A program made the position numbers and the translations under genes. Positions 32,728 to 46,388 of a stretch of 64,000 nucleotides of DNA are shown one piece after another. Under the pieces are notes generated by a model that worked only from the letters and a program-made list of their open reading frames with translations, was not told the origin of the DNA and made no database searches. Origin of the DNA: Magicicada septendecula (taxonomy: Eukaryota > Arthropoda > Insecta > Hemiptera > Cicadidae); NCBI GenBank assembly GCA_034769895.1, contig CM068367.1, positions 1,311,333,046-1,311,397,045 on the forward strand, given 5' to 3'. Position 1 is the stretch's first letter; the number at the start of each line of letters is the position of its first letter.

Positions 32728-33286
32728 ATTTATATATAACAACATAATGATTGTAATATAATTTAATTTGTGTAGCCCCAAGTTCAGGGCCAATTTATAT
32801 AACATAACAAATTATATAATGTATTGAATTCATGGGTGTAATCATAATAAGAAGATGATACGTTATCTAAGTTTGAAATTGTTCCATTTTTTATTTTAAT
32901 ATTAAACAACATTTTTCATTTCGCATATAGAAATACTATTCATTATTATATCGTTTGTACGACTCCTTCGTACGCTACTTATAGCTAACAATTTACATAC
33001 ACAGGTTATACGTAAATCTTATTATCTAATTTTAATTAATTGAATATTCATTTTGCTCTTGGCTTACTCATTGTGTGATCATCTTTTTTGCAATTTCTGA
33101 TTAATTTACTTTCTTAATGAAGTTACTTGTATTCCAATTTCTTTAATATTACATGGTTTTAAAACTTTCTTCTGCATATGCATTCTCCTTTATCAACCAA
33201 GACTTTATTAATTATGTTAACTCAAAAAATCAAATGTTTCTCTTATCTATCCATATTTTTTGGTATCTAGGCCACTTAAAGTATAT

Positions 33287-33778
33287 AATTAGTAAAATAG
33301 TTTTACCTTTTTCTTGTCCGTCTGGTTGCCTTTTCTCTATATTTAATTCTACGCGTTTCGGGACATATGCCCCATCATCAGGAATATCCCTTGGTGAAGT
33401 TCGTCGATCATAAAATATTAAAAACACTTTATATACAATTTTACACACATAACAATAAATATAATATAAACATAAAAAATACACATAAAATCCCCAAACT
33501 GGAGACACACGCGATATCGGTGGTGCGCACCACGACATGCTATATTCGACTGCGTGTGTCTCAAGTTTGGGGATTTTATGTATATTTTTTATGTTTATAT
33601 TATATTTATTGTTATGTGTGTAAAATTGTATATAAAGTGTTTTTAATATTTTAATGATCGACGAACTTCACCAAGGGATATTCCTGATGATGGGGCATAT
33701 GTCCTGAAACGCGTAGAATTAAATATAGAGAAAAGGCCACCAGACGGACAAGAAAAAGGTAAAACTATTTTACTAATT
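33287..33778. repeat. Inverted repeat with paired hammerheads, LTR 3
   Basis: Sense motif at 33344-33390 intact. Antisense motif at 33675-33722 has intact stem I (GATATTC) but the CCTGAAAC change also seen in LTR 2. Confidence 0.8.
33344..33390 (-). ncRNA. Hammerhead ribozyme motif, LTR 3, sense to E1
   Basis: Core and all stems intact, same sequence as LTR 1 and LTR 2 sense motifs. Confidence 0.7.
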
Positions 33779-35127
33779 ATTTCTCTTATCATTTACGTTA
33801 CTCTCAATTACTAAATTTTATATAAGAGATATTATTCTAAATTTTACATTTATGTACAATTAGTTATTTTAATACAGGTTGAATGTCTTGCATTTTAACT
33901 TTAATTAGTGTCTTTCAAATGTCTGTAATTACATTGGTTTTTCATCACCTCGTTTGATGTGGTTAATCATTTGTACGACCTTTGGTCCTCAGTCTGTGTA
34001 CTCCGTGTCCTCTTGGTCCTCTGGTCGGATTCTACTGCATGTACGGTTTACAAGTCGTCACGCCTCCCATCATATGCTGCGGTGTGTGTCCATAGACCTC
34101 CTCGTATGTGCTCTGCTGCTCTGGTTGGACTTCGGTTTCTCCTGTGCCTCTTACTATATATTTAAATTAGCATCGTCAACTGACATAGCCTTCCTGTGGC
34201 AATGGTTGACTCGACAAGAAGAAACTTTATTAGCGCGACCTGGTATTTATAGTCAGGTCATGCAAATCTCATGTCTGAACAGCTTTTAACTTGTCAGATT
34301 TTGTCAAAGCGTCATTTCCCTCACTCTGGTTCAATTCACTTTTTTCGCCTATCTTCACGAATTACGATGTTTGTTTCACATCACTCGATTCTCAATCGAT
34401 CACTAATTTTTATGTGTTTACTATACGTAAATTACACTTCTTTATTGTAATTACAAAAAGAGCTATTAACTTTTTACGTATAGTAATTGCACTTTTCATT
34501 CATGGTCTTTTAACCCTTTATTCACCTTTAATTTCTATACACTTTGGTGTCTTTTGTTTTACCCTAGCGTACATATTTTCCTTATAATTAAAGAAAAATA
34601 TAAAACTATTCTACTTGAAAAGGGTTGGTTACATTTCAGGAATGGACAGGCTCACACACACAAACCAAATATGCGTGTACACAATGCTAGCAACAGGTGC
34701 GTCGGGAATGTGTGTCCATGCATGAATTCTGTGCTCCCTATTTTTAACTACGATACAGCTTATGCAATCTGAATCATGTATATTAATTCTTATTTATTTA
34801 TTTTTATTATTTATTTCATTTATTTTTGCAATGCACAGTACCGTTAATGGTTGTACCATTGCATTATTTCCCTGCTTGGTGAAAAAAAAATTTTAATACC
34901 AAATTAAAATTTTTTTTTATTAGACAAATAATATGGTATTGTTTTTATTTATCAACACATTTATTTATTTTATGTGCGACTAATAATGAGTATATGATTT
35001 TTTTCACTTGTACCCTTATTTGGAGGTTTTGAGCAAATATTTCCCCTCCCATGTAGGTAGAGTCGCTGTGGTGTTTCGGTATATCAGCTTCAGTTGTTGT
35101 TTCACTTTAATCGTTCTAGTGACCAAG

Positions 35128-35954
35128 TTATTTATGAATGGATTTGCCCATTTCTTTTTCTCTCACGCCATCATACACTATGAATGTCTGTTTACCAACT
35201 TGTCGTACCAGTGTATATGGTCCATCATACAATCTGAAATTTTTTTAGCTGTATTAAGAACTCTTTTCCCTACTGGATTAGTCTTTAATAATACATCTTC
35301 TCCAATTGCAAACTGTTGTAGCTTATGCGTTCTGTTCAACTGCTCTACTCTCTTGCTACCTTTTTCTATTATTGCTCTCTTCGCATTCTCTATTTTAACG
35401 CTGACTGGAATTTGTATGTTTTGATTGGCAGGTTTTTGTATATATTTTTACCCAAATCTCTCAGGTTTACGATCTTCTCCTATTTCAATTTGCGTGTAAC
35501 TTGTTGCTTCACTGTAGTTCTCGTTCATAGCCTTTTTGAAGAATGGTAAATATTCTGCCCATCTGTTATGTTGGTTATGGCAGTAAATCCGTAGATATTT
35601 ATCTAACTCCTTGTTTACCCTTTCTGCTAGATTTCCTTGTGGATGTCTAATAGCTGTTAGGATGGTTTTAATTCCATTTTCTCTTAACGTTTGTTGCCAA
35701 ACTTCGCTCTGGAATTGTACGCCTTGGTTACTCAAGATCTTTTTCATCTTGCTAAATGCTGAAATATATTTATTGAGTAGTATCTTCAGTACAGCTTTTG
35801 TTGTAGGTCGCATAACTGGATACAGATGAACTGCTTTGGAAAACACATCTATACAGGCAAGTATGTGCTTATCTCCCCGACTTGATCTCGGTAGAGGTCC
35901 CAGAAAGTCCACTGCAACTAACTCTCCTCTAGCTTCCTTCTGAATACTCTCCAT
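35128..35954 (-). pseudogene. E1 integrase fragment, unit 3
   Basis: Shares the RKPERFG-stop lesion with unit 2 and the same Asn at the second catalytic position. In addition, bases are missing near 35238 (AATTTTTTTAGC is shortened compared with other units), which disturbs the C-terminal domain. Confidence 0.8.
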
Positions 35955-36715
35955 CTCAACATTTTATGCCATCCTTCACTCTGGAATTTTACATTTCCTT
36001 AATCATAATATTCCTTAACCTTTCCTTAACATTAATATTCCTTAACATTTCTTACCTTTCTTTAACATTAACATTCCTTAACATTTCATTAAATATAACA
36101 TTCCTTAATATTCCGTAACATTTCCTTAAACATCAACTTTACTTAACATTTCTTACATTTCTTTGACATTAACATTCCTTAACATTTCTTTCCTTTCTTT
36201 AACATTAACCTTCCTTACCATTTCCTTTACATTTTTTGCAATCATAACATTTCCTTAAACATAACTTCTAACCTTATTAAACATATTATTAATGGTGAAA
36301 TTTTCTCACAGGCCTAAATAACATTTCAAAGCTGAAGCATATTCTACATTTTCATGTATGGCTTTTTATTAATTAATGCAACATTTCTTTCGATAATACT
36401 ACCTTCCAATCCTGGTTTACCAATTTGAAGAGAACAGTGGTGTACCTCACACTGCTGGTATTTGATCTTAATTCTACTCTTTTGTATATCTTCTTTCTTA
36501 TGCACTTTTGCTACAATGTCTTTTTATTATATAAGCCTACTTTTTTTGTATATTATACCTCCGTGGAGATTGAAATTTTCTGCTCAATTACATATTATCA
36601 TTAACATATTGTTATTCCTTATTATTTAATTCCTTATCTTATTAATAATTAACACAGTAATATTTTCAAAATAATTTCTATTTACATTAGGGCGTTGAGT
36701 GCAGTTTAGTTCACA
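35955..36715 (-). repeat. E1 unit 3 spacer with minisatellite
   Basis: TTCCTTAACATT-type array at ~35990-36265 and AT-rich remainder, near-identical to unit 2. Confidence 0.75.
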
Positions 36716-37585
36716 CTAGTTTAGACTACATTGTATTGTTTGTCTAGATGCCGGGCATTGTTTCCTTGTAGTATAGTCACCGACATATAACAATTTCCAC
36801 TTCTCACTCTCTGTGTTAACATTCCATTGTACCGTGTAACTCACCTGTTCATAGGGTGAGAATTTATTTCTTAGATACAACGAATAACTTTTCTCCCCCT
36901 TGCTTTCTTTTCTCTCATTCTCTCTGCATTGCCTCTCTTGTCGAATGCACTGCTTATTATTTCGTGTGTGACTTGCTCTCATGCGTCGCCTATAATAATC
37001 TCTGTAGTTTTTAGAATTATAATTGTGATTATTGTCATTATAATTAACATTTGCTCGATACTAACTGTTTGTATTCTCGTTGCAAATGCTGTGTTTTAAT
37101 CGTGTTACACGTATTGCTTTCTTAACTGTTTTAATACTGTATGTATCTCCTGCTAATTGGATATTCTTGCTACCCAGGTACGATTGTTTATATCCTACTT
37201 TACATTCTACCTTAGTGTTAATTATTTCACTAGAATTCTAATAATTAATTATTAACATTCCTTCAAGTTCATTTTTTATTTTAATACCTTGTTTATCAAA
37301 TGCTGTTTCAACCTTACTTTTGCGTGCGTTTATATGCATATTATTATCGATATCCATAGGCACTAAGTGCGCAGTCTTATTTATGATAGATTGTTCTAAT
37401 TTTGATTTCCTTTCTTCTCTTAATTTTTCTGTTTGTTTTCTAAAAAATTCTGTTAACTCTTATATTTGTGTTCTATTATTATTTTCTTTTACTTTTTCTG
37501 TTTGTTTGTCCTCTACTTCGCCAAATATGGCTTGCACCATAGCTTGAAGCGCCTCTTCCATGCTTAAACTTTTTGATATTGCCAT
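36716..37585 (-). pseudogene. E1 gag-like ORF, unit 3
   Basis: Carries the Tyr-to-TAG change of unit 2 (~37240) plus a second nonsense change (Glu to TAA in the TQIEELTEF region, ~37461). The extra lesion shows some independent decay after the two units separated. Confidence 0.8.
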
Positions 37586-37724
37586 GTTGAATTATTTTGT
37601 ATTTATTTATTATGTTTTAGAATATTATTCTTATGGAACCAAATTACTAAATTTATTTATTATTATTAAAAATTATTATTTTTTTCTTATTACAATTACA
37701 CCTTTACAATGATATTACTTTGTA

Positions 37725-37728
37725 GAGC
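37725..37728. repeat. E2 target-site duplication GAGC, left (unit 3)
   Basis: Same GAGC as in unit 2, with the same altered flank (CTTTGTA where empty sites read CTTCGTT). The partner copy is at 47398-47401. Confidence 0.85.
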
Positions 37729-39002
37729 TGTAACAGTACATAATGACCCAATACCATAATTATGGGGTTTAAAGGTATTTTTCAATGTTTTGTATTGTTT
37801 AATCATTAAAACACAGAATGGTTAGGTTCATTGTCCCTATGTATGGAGGAACAAAGTAAATTCAACAAGAGTATCATACCAAGGTCACCGTTAGAACGTG
37901 CGGGAATCGGAAAAGTCCATGGCGGTGTTTGTGACGAATGACTTTAAATATGCATTGTGATTGGATCATAGCACTGTTCCGTCATAACCAAAAACAATGT
38001 CGCACTGACTACAATACGTACAACGAGGCGGTGTCCAGTAAGACAAAGCTGGATGACGTAAGAAACACACACACAAGCGCAAATTTACATTTGCCTCGTT
38101 CTCAATTCAACGCAGTTCTTCAAAGGATACACAGCGATGTATCGCTGGGCGATCAATTTTATAACAAAAGTTTATAATAACTAGAATCAAAATTACCAGT
38201 ATAATAGTGGAGCAATAAAGGTTCAGAATTAGTAACAGTATGAACTATAATATGTAGAATCAGTGCTTATAATTACTTCATTAAAACTCAGCAGAACTAG
38301 AGGCGAACACCGGCCATCAAAATGGGCGTCAACCACCAACCGCGAAGGAACAACACCGCACAACAATAAGAGAAGTCCAATTTTACCATCTTTCTTATAG
38401 TTTAATGAGCTCATTAATCAAGAATAATTAATTAAACGAATGTACTTGTTCAAGGGTGAATGTGTGTGAGAGTGAGTGAGTGAACTCATGGCCATAACTA
38501 TATATGCCGAGGGCATTGGTTTGTGTGTAAATTAATTACTAAGTAATAAATGATTAAAGCTGCAGCAATATAAACGTTACAATGATCTTGATGGAGAAAA
38601 CAAAAAAGAAGTATTAAGAATAATGTTGGATATTAAACTAACCGCCATTTTGTTTTTGGTCATCTTATATGACGTCATTTGACCGCATGGTCGTGTATGT
38701 AAAACATTCTGGAAAATTAAATTTTGATAGTTATTTTCAATAATACAGTGTTATCATTTGTGTCATCATCTGTGTATCAAAATCTCGCTGTAAATGAATC
38801 CTGGCCCCCCTTTAGGTAAAAGCACATTTAAAAAAAAGAAGAATATGAGCCCGGCAGTGACTGAAATTGGTAAGTACCCAGAAGTACCATATTATGGTAT
38901 TTTTATAAATATAAATATCAATATATGTGTAGTAATAAAAAATAAAGTAAGGGGAAGTCACAAATGCTGCCCAGAACTGGGACATTATTAAGTAAAGTCA
39001 CA
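37729..39002 (+). repeat. E2 LTR a (long form)
   Basis: 1274 bp, with the ~276-bp extra segment (~38171-38447) found also in the 5' LTR at 26885. PBS follows at 39005-39022. Confidence 0.85.
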
Positions 39003-39004
39003 AA

Positions 39005-39022
39005 TGGTGCCCGAACAGGGAC
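39005..39022 (+). promoter_or_regulatory. E2 primer-binding site, copy 2
   Basis: TGGTGCCCGAACAGGGAC, identical to 28163-28180. Confidence 0.85.
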
Positions 39023-39194
39023 ATTATATAAAAATTAATTTATATAAAACAGCCAGATTGTGAAACACAGAGGATGATATAAGATGGGACATAACCTAAT
39101 GAACGAGAGGTTATGTTGACGAAGTCAAGTAACTAGTAATTGCATAGTTAAGTACAAATAAAAAATAAACAGTCATTTAGATATTTAATTAACG

Positions 39195-40322
39195 ATGGCA
39201 GAAAATAATAATAGTCTGGAAATGGACAATACAGACACGGAATCCAGTTTATTAGGAAAACATGTTAGCTCGACACCTAGCGTAGCTGAAAATAAAATCT
39301 CGTTAGAAGATTTATTCACGTTAATCAGTGACAAATTTGAACAACAAAATAGTAAGTTTGAAGACAAATTCAATCAAATGAATAGTACATTTAATGTAAA
39401 ATTAGATAGTTTTGAGAATGAGCTCAAGAAACAAAACGATTTGAAAAACGTAAAATTAGATCAAGTAGAGGAGAAATTAGACAAGAGAATTAATGAGATA
39501 CAGTTAGAAAATAAGAGTAGAGAAATAGACAGATTAGATAGAAACAAAGACAAGGTAAGTGGGGTAGAAAAGTATGATAATATAAATAAAAGTATGATGT
39601 TAGAGAATGATTGTGTAAACAGGGGTAGTAATAATGAGGTTTTATGGGGAATAGAATATAATAATGATGGAATGATAGTGTGTGTTAAAGGGTTAAAGAC
39701 AGTGTGTAGAGAAAGCATAATTGTAAAAGAATTGCAGGGGTTAGATTTTTCCCTTAATGGTGTATTTGGGGGTGATATACATGTTTTTAGGAAGGACGAG
39801 GGTGCCTTCGATGTAGGTTTTGGAGACAAAAGGTCTGCAAATAGTTGACCCTGGATTTTTTGTGCACCTGATAGGTGGTGCGAGAATGAAGTTGTAGTGT
39901 CCCCTGCATATATTGGGAGAGAGAATGTGATTTGGGGTTATGATAGGAGATATTGTGAAAGAGAGTTGTGTGATAATTGGGAGATAGAGTTATATAGAGT
40001 ATGTAGAGATTATGAAGAGTTTATTGAAAGGTTAGGTGGAGAGAGAAGTGATAAATATAATAAAAACTTACCTTGGATTGAAGCTGATATGGCAGCAGTA
40101 GGAGGTGATGTTGATAACAATAATGACTTGATAAAATACCTAATTATGACTTATTATACAGGAGGTGACAGGACAATGATCAATCATGACATGTTAAATA
40201 AGTTTGGGGATAATAATGAACGTTTGAATTGGATAGGTATTTCTAATGATAGTATAAAATATCTAATAGTAAACCATGTATATAGTTTTAAGGTTCGATT
40301 GTTATTTGACGATGGAGGGTAG
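39195..40322 (+). pseudogene. E2 ORF of unknown function, copy 2
   Basis: Same protein as copy 1 without the 184-bp duplication. A Cys codon became TGA at ~39846, giving a 217-codon N-terminal piece (39195-39848). The rest reads on in frame to 40322. Without the stop it would be about 375 codons, which is the natural length of the family. Confidence 0.8.
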
Positions 40323-42144
40323 TTGTTTTAATTGTGTTTATGAACATTTAATTATGTGGACAGTGTTTTAAAATGGACTGTTTATGACTGATTATGGTAA
40401 ATGATTTAATGATTATGTGGATTGTATATTTTTGTGTATTAATGTCAGTGTATTTGTGTATTTTTGCTGTTGTATATTTTATGTATTTTTTTTATGTAAA
40501 CATGTATTGTAGGATTTTAAATAACTGAAGAAAGTTTAAGTGATATTATGCGATTCAGATTCTAAAGGGTTAGTAAATGATTATGCAGGTAATATATTTG
40601 GATATGGAGAGGTATTGTTGTTAATAGGTAAGTGGTGAATTTTCTAGTAGTGTATTAAGTTGAAATGTTGTAAAAGAGTTTGGGTAATAGTGATAAATAA
40701 GGGCATTGGAGTTAGTTAAATAGAGTTAATGGGAGTTAGGGAAATAAAGTGTTGAGATGCTGATAATATATAAAGAGGTGTTAGATATTTTAGGGACACA
40801 GTGGTTAGTGATTATATGTAGAGTTGAGTATTGTGAATGGTAATTATATTTGTTGTTGATGGTGATATTTTGTAATAAGGGTATTGGTGTAGGAGTCTGC
40901 AACGAAAGGTGTTGAGACAGGAAAGGACCGTTGTGTGCCGGAAAGGGTTATCTGAAAGGGTCAGGAACCATAGTGAGGGAATGAGCATAGTGAGGGAACA
41001 CACATACTAGTACAAAAAATGAGCGGTGCCAGAGGATTTAAATGGGATTTGTGAAGGGGGTTATTATAGAGATATTGGTGTCATAATATATTAATGGTTA
41101 GAAGCGGTTAGTAGGAAAAAGAGGTGAGTAAGGTTAGATTGACAATGCCAAAATAAGATAGAGAAAATAGTGAATAATAGAGAGTCACCCAAACTAGTAA
41201 GGATAGAAGGGTTAGGAAAGAAAATTCATGGTAGAAAGGTAATGTAACTGAAAGGTAAATGATAAAGTTGAAATTGTTTTATAGAATCTAATGAATGTTA
41301 AATGATTAAAAGTTAATAGAGAATTGTTGAAGTAGTAATGTGATAAAGTTGTGGGTACAAGTCACGTAAATGTAAATTGTTTAATGTAAGGTAAATGTAA
41401 CAATGTTAATGTGTAATGTCTAATGTTTTATGATGCCTTATTGTTATTAGTAATGACGTTAACAAGTGTCAAAGAATAGTAGCTTTTAAAAGTTGAAAGT
41501 CCAAAGGTACAATTGAAGTTGATCAAAAATATAGTATGATACATGTTGCAATAGATAGCTGATTGTAAGTTGAGTAATAAAATTCGAATAATAAAAGTAT
41601 CTGCCATAGTAGTTGTAGGTTGAATTTATAGTAATAATTAGGTGAAGGTGTTTTGGGGAATATTAGGGAATTGTTTGTGTATTGTGTTATTTGTAGTTGT
41701 ATACATAGTTTGTTTTCTTACAAGGAAGAAATTGAGTTTGGTGGTGGTAAAAGAATATACATTTTAAAGTCTTGTTGTTGTTATGTTAAGCTTTTAAAAT
41801 AGAACAAACCAATGCCCCAAACACAAACCAATGCGTCTAAAAGGGAACTATCAGTTGTAGATATGGAGGTGTACTAGACCACTATTTTAAATTTTGTATT
41901 TAATGTTTCAGAGTTTTGTGGTGTTGTGACCGCGGTCCTGGGCTGGCTGGAGCGTCAGAACAGGAGCGTAGAGTGCCTCATGGCCTTATGGTGTAGGGAT
42001 CTCTCAGGAGAAGTCCAGTAAGGTCAGAGGGTGCGACCAACATCATTGGACCAAGGGTAAGTGATGACAAATTTTTTATAGTAACATTACAGGGGGTTGT
42101 GGTGACATATCTAGACTGATCCTTTTAGGAAAGTGTGAATGAGT
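40323..42144 (+). other. E2 non-coding internal region, copy 2
   Basis: Counterpart of 29665-31484 with few differences; the short frame at 31152-31361 is closed by TAG here (~41876), arguing against it being a gene. Confidence 0.6.
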
Positions 42145-42184
42145 CAATGAAAGTTTTTGTGTCTCGACACAAAATCTTTCATTG
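42145..42184 (+). repeat. Hairpin upstream of E2 polypurine tract, copy 2
   Basis: Same stem as 31485-31524, directly before AGGGGGTT. Confidence 0.75.
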
Positions 42185-42192
42185 AGGGGGTT

Positions 42193-43200
42193 TGTAACAG
42201 TACATAATGACCCAATACCATAATTGTGGGGTTTAAAGGTATTTTTCAATGTTTTGTATTGTTTAATCATTAAAACACAGAATGGTTAGGTTCATTGTCC
42301 CTGTGTACGGAGGAACAAAGTAAATTCAACAAGAGTATCATACCAAGGTCACCGTTAGAACGTGCGGGAATCGGAAAAGGCCATGGCGGTGTTTGTGACG
42401 AATGACTTTAAATATGCATTGTGATTGGAACATAGCACTGTTCCGTCATAACCAAAAACAATGACGCACTGACTACAATACGTACAACGAGGCGTTGTCC
42501 AGTAAGACAAAGCTGGATGACGTAAGAAACACACACACAAGCGCAAATTTACATTTGCCTCGTTCTCAATTCAACGCAGTTCTTCAAAGGATACACAGCG
42601 ATGTATCGCTGGGCAATCAATTTTATAACAAAAGTTGAGTGAAAAGTTCAAGGGTGAATGTGTGTGAGAATGAGTGAGTGAACTCATGGCCATAACTATA
42701 TATGCCGAGGGCATTGGTTTGTGTGTAAATTAATTACTAAGTAATAAATGATTAAAGCTGCAGCAATATAAACGTTACAATGATCTTGATGGAGAAAACA
42801 AAAAAGAAGTATTAAGAATAATGTTGGATATTAAACTAACCGCCATTTTGTTTTTGGTCATCTTATATGACGTCATTTGACCGCATGGTCGTGTATGTAA
42901 AACATTCTGGAAAATTAAATTTTGATAGTTATTTTCAATAATACAGTGTTATCATTTGTGTCATCATCTGTGTATCAAAATCTCGCCGTAAATGAATCCT
43001 GGCCCCCTTTAGGTAAAAGCACATTAAAAAAAAAGAAGAATATGAGCCCGGCAGTGACTGAAATTGGTAAGTACCCAGAAGTACCATATTATGGTATTTT
43101 TATAAATATAAATATCAATATATGTGTAGTAATAAAAAATAAAGTAAGGGGGAAGTCACAAATGCTGCCCAGAACTGGGACATTATTAAGTAAAGTCACA
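42193..43200 (+). repeat. E2 LTR b (short form, shared by two copies)
   Basis: 1008 bp. It serves as 3' LTR of copy 2 and 5' LTR of copy 3. A PBS follows at 43203-43220. Confidence 0.85.
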
Positions 43201-43202
43201 AA

Positions 43203-43220
43203 TGGTGCCCGAACAGGGAC
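43203..43220 (+). promoter_or_regulatory. E2 primer-binding site, copy 3
   Basis: TGGTGCCCGAACAGGGAC, as in the other copies. Confidence 0.85.
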
Positions 43221-43392
43221 ATTATATAAAAATTAATTTATATAAAACAGCCAGATTGAGAAACACAGAGGATGATATAAGATGGGACATAACCTAATGA
43301 ACGAGAGGTTATGTTGACGAAGTCAAGTAACTAGTAATTGCATAGTTAAGTACAAATAAAAAATAAACAGTCATTTAGATATTTAATTAACG

Positions 43393-44519
43393 ATGGCAGA
43401 AAATAATAATAGTCTGGAAATGGACAATACAGACACGGAATCCAGTTTATTAGGAAAACATGTTAGCTCGACACCTAGAGTAGCTGAAAATAAAATCTCG
43501 TTAGAAGATTTATTCACGTTAATCAGTGACAATTTGAACAACAAAATAGTAAGTTTGAAGACAAATTCAATCAAATGAATAGTACATTTAATGTAAAATT
43601 AGATAGTTTTGAGAATGAGCTCAAGAAACAAAACGATTTGAAAAACGTAAAATTAGATCAAGTAGAGGAGAAATTAGACAAGAGAATTAATGAGATACAG
43701 TTAGAAAATAAGAGTAGAGAAATAGACAGATTAGATAGAAACAAAGACAAGGTAAGTGGGGTAGAAAAGTATGATAATATAAATAAAAGTATGATGTTAG
43801 AGAATGATTGTGTAAACAGGGGTAGTAATAATGAGGTTTTATGGGGAATAGAATATAATAATGATGGAATGATAGTGTGTGTTAAGTGGTTAAAAACAGT
43901 GTGTAGAGAGAGCATAATTGTAAAAGAATTGCAGGGGTTAGATTTTTCCCTTAATGGTGTATTTGGGGGTGATATACATGTTTTTAGGAAGGACGAGGGT
44001 GCCTTCGATGTAGGTTTTGGAGACAAAAGGTCTGCAAATAGTTGTCCCTGGATTTTTTGTGCACCTGATAGGTGGTGCGAGAATGAAGTTGTAGTGTCCC
44101 CTGCATATATTGGGAGAGAGAATGTGATTTGGGGTTATGATAGGAGATATTGTGAAAGAGAGTTGTGTGATAATTGGGAGATAGAGTTATATAGAGTATG
44201 TAGAGATTATGAAGAGTTTATTGAAAGGTTAGGTGGAGAGAGAAGTGATAAATATAATAAAAACTTACCTTGGATTGAAGCTGATATGGCAGCAGTAGGA
44301 GGTGATGTTGATAACAATAATGACTTGATAAAATACCTAATTATGACTTATTATACAGGAGGTGACAGGACAGTGATCAATCATGACATGTTAAATGAGT
44401 TTGGGGATAATAATGAACGTTTGAATTGGATAGGTATTTCTAATGATAGTATAAAATATCTAATAGTAAACCATGTATATAGTTTTAAGGTTCGATTGTT
44501 ATTTGACGATGGAGGGTAG
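43393..44519 (+). pseudogene. E2 ORF of unknown function, copy 3
   Basis: A single-base deletion (GACAATTTG for GACAAATTTG, ~43531) breaks the frame after ~46 correct codons. The remainder (43575-44519, 314 codons) is open to the normal stop. Lesion differs from those in copies 1 and 2. Confidence 0.8.
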
Positions 44520-46340
44520 TTGTTTTAATTGTGTTTATGAACATTTAATTATGTGGACAGTGTTTTAAAATGGACTGTTTATGACTGATTATGGTAAATG
44601 ATTTAATGATTATGTGGATTGTATATTTTTGTGTATTAATGTCAGTGTATTTGTGTATTTTTGCTGTTGTATATTTTATGTTTTTTTTTATGTAAACATG
44701 TATTGTAGGATTTTAAATAACTGAAGAAAGTTTAAGTGATATTATGCGATTCAGATTCTAAAGGGTTAGTAAATGATTATGCAGGTAATATATTTGGATA
44801 TGGAGAGGTATTGTTGTTAATAGGTAAGTGGTGAATTTTCTAGTAGTGTATTAAGTTGAAATGTTGTAAAAGAGTTTGGGTAATAGTGATAAATAAGGGC
44901 ATTGGAGTTAGTTAAATAGAGTTAATGGGAGTTAGGGAAATAAAGTGTTGAGATGCTGATAATATATCAAGAGGTGTTAGATATTTTAGGGACACAGTGG
45001 TTAGTGATTATATGTAGAGTTGAGTAATGTGAATGGTAATTATATTTGTTGTTGATGGTGATATTTTGTAATAAGGGTATTGGTGTAGGAGTCTGCAACG
45101 AAAGGTGTTGAGACAGGAAAGGACCGTTGTGTGCCGGAAAGGGTTATCTGAAAGGGTCAGGAACCATAGTGAGGGAATGAGCATAGTGAGGGAACACACA
45201 TACTAGTACAAAAAATGAGCGGTGCCAGAGGATTTAAATGGGATTTGTGAAGGGGGTTATTATAGAGATATTGGTGTCATAATATATTAATGGTTAGAAG
45301 CGGTTAGTAGGAAAAAGAGGTGAGTAAGGTTAGATTGACAATGCCAAAATAAGATAGAGAAAATAGTGAATAATAGAGAGTCACCCAAACTAGTAAGGAT
45401 AGAAGGGTTAGGAAAGAAAATTCATGGTAGAAAGGTAATGTAACTGAAAGGTAAATGATAAAGTTGAAATTGTTTTATAGAATCTAATGAATGTTAAATG
45501 ATTAAAAGTTAATAGAGAATTGTTGAAGTAGTAATGTGATAAAGTTGTGGGTACAAGTCACGTAAATGTAAATTGTTTAATGTAAGGTAAATGTAACAAT
45601 GTTAATGTGTAATGTCTAATGTTTTATGATGCCTTATTGTTATTAGTAATGACGTTAACAAGTGTCAAAGAATAGTAGCTTTTAAAAGTTGAAAGTCCAA
45701 AGGTACAATTGAAGTTGATCAAAAATATAGTATGATACATGTTGCAATAGATAGCTGATTGTAAGTTGAGTAATAAAATTCGAATAATAAAAGTATCTGC
45801 CATAGTAGTTGTAGGTTGAATTTATAGTAATAATTAGGTGAAGGTGTTTTGGGGAATATTAGGGAATTGTTTGTGTATTGTGTTATTTGTAGTTGTATAC
45901 ATAGTTTGTTTTCTTACAAGGAAGAAATTGAGTTTGGTGGTGGTAAAAGAATATACATTTTAAAGTCTTGTTGTTGTTATGTTAAGCTTTTAAAATAGAA
46001 CAAACCAATGCCCCAAACACAAACCAATGCGTCTAAAAGGGAACTATCAGTTGTAGATATGGAGGTGTACTAGACCACTATTTTAAATTTTGTATTTAAT
46101 GTTTCAGAGTTTTGTGGTGTTGTGACCGCGGTCCTGGGCTGGCTGGAGCGTCAGAACAGGAGCGTAGAGTGCCTCATGGCCTTATGGTGTAGGGATCTCT
46201 CAGGAGAAGTCCAGTAAGGTCAGAGGGTGCGACCAACATCATTGGACCAAGGGTTAGTGATGACAAATTTTTTATAGTAATATTACAGGGGGTTGTGGTG
46301 ACATATCTAGACTGATCCTTTTAGGAAAGTGTGAATGAGT
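44520..46340 (+). other. E2 non-coding internal region, copy 3
   Basis: Counterpart of 29665-31484. Like copy 2, it has CATAGTGAGGGAATGAGC near 45163-45183, a small variant absent from copy 1. Confidence 0.6.
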
Positions 46341-46380
46341 CAATGAAAGTTTTTGTGTCTCGACACAAAATCTTTCATTG
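46341..46380 (+). repeat. Hairpin upstream of E2 polypurine tract, copy 3
   Basis: Same stem as in the other E2 copies. Confidence 0.75.
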
Positions 46381-46388
46381 AGGGGGTT

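Larger units (their letters stand above)
32728..35041 (-). repeat. E1 LTR 3
   Basis: Between the unit 2 PBS and the unit 3 polypurine tract (~35043). Contains the palindrome with hammerheads and the TATA hairpin (~34237-34261). Confidence 0.75.
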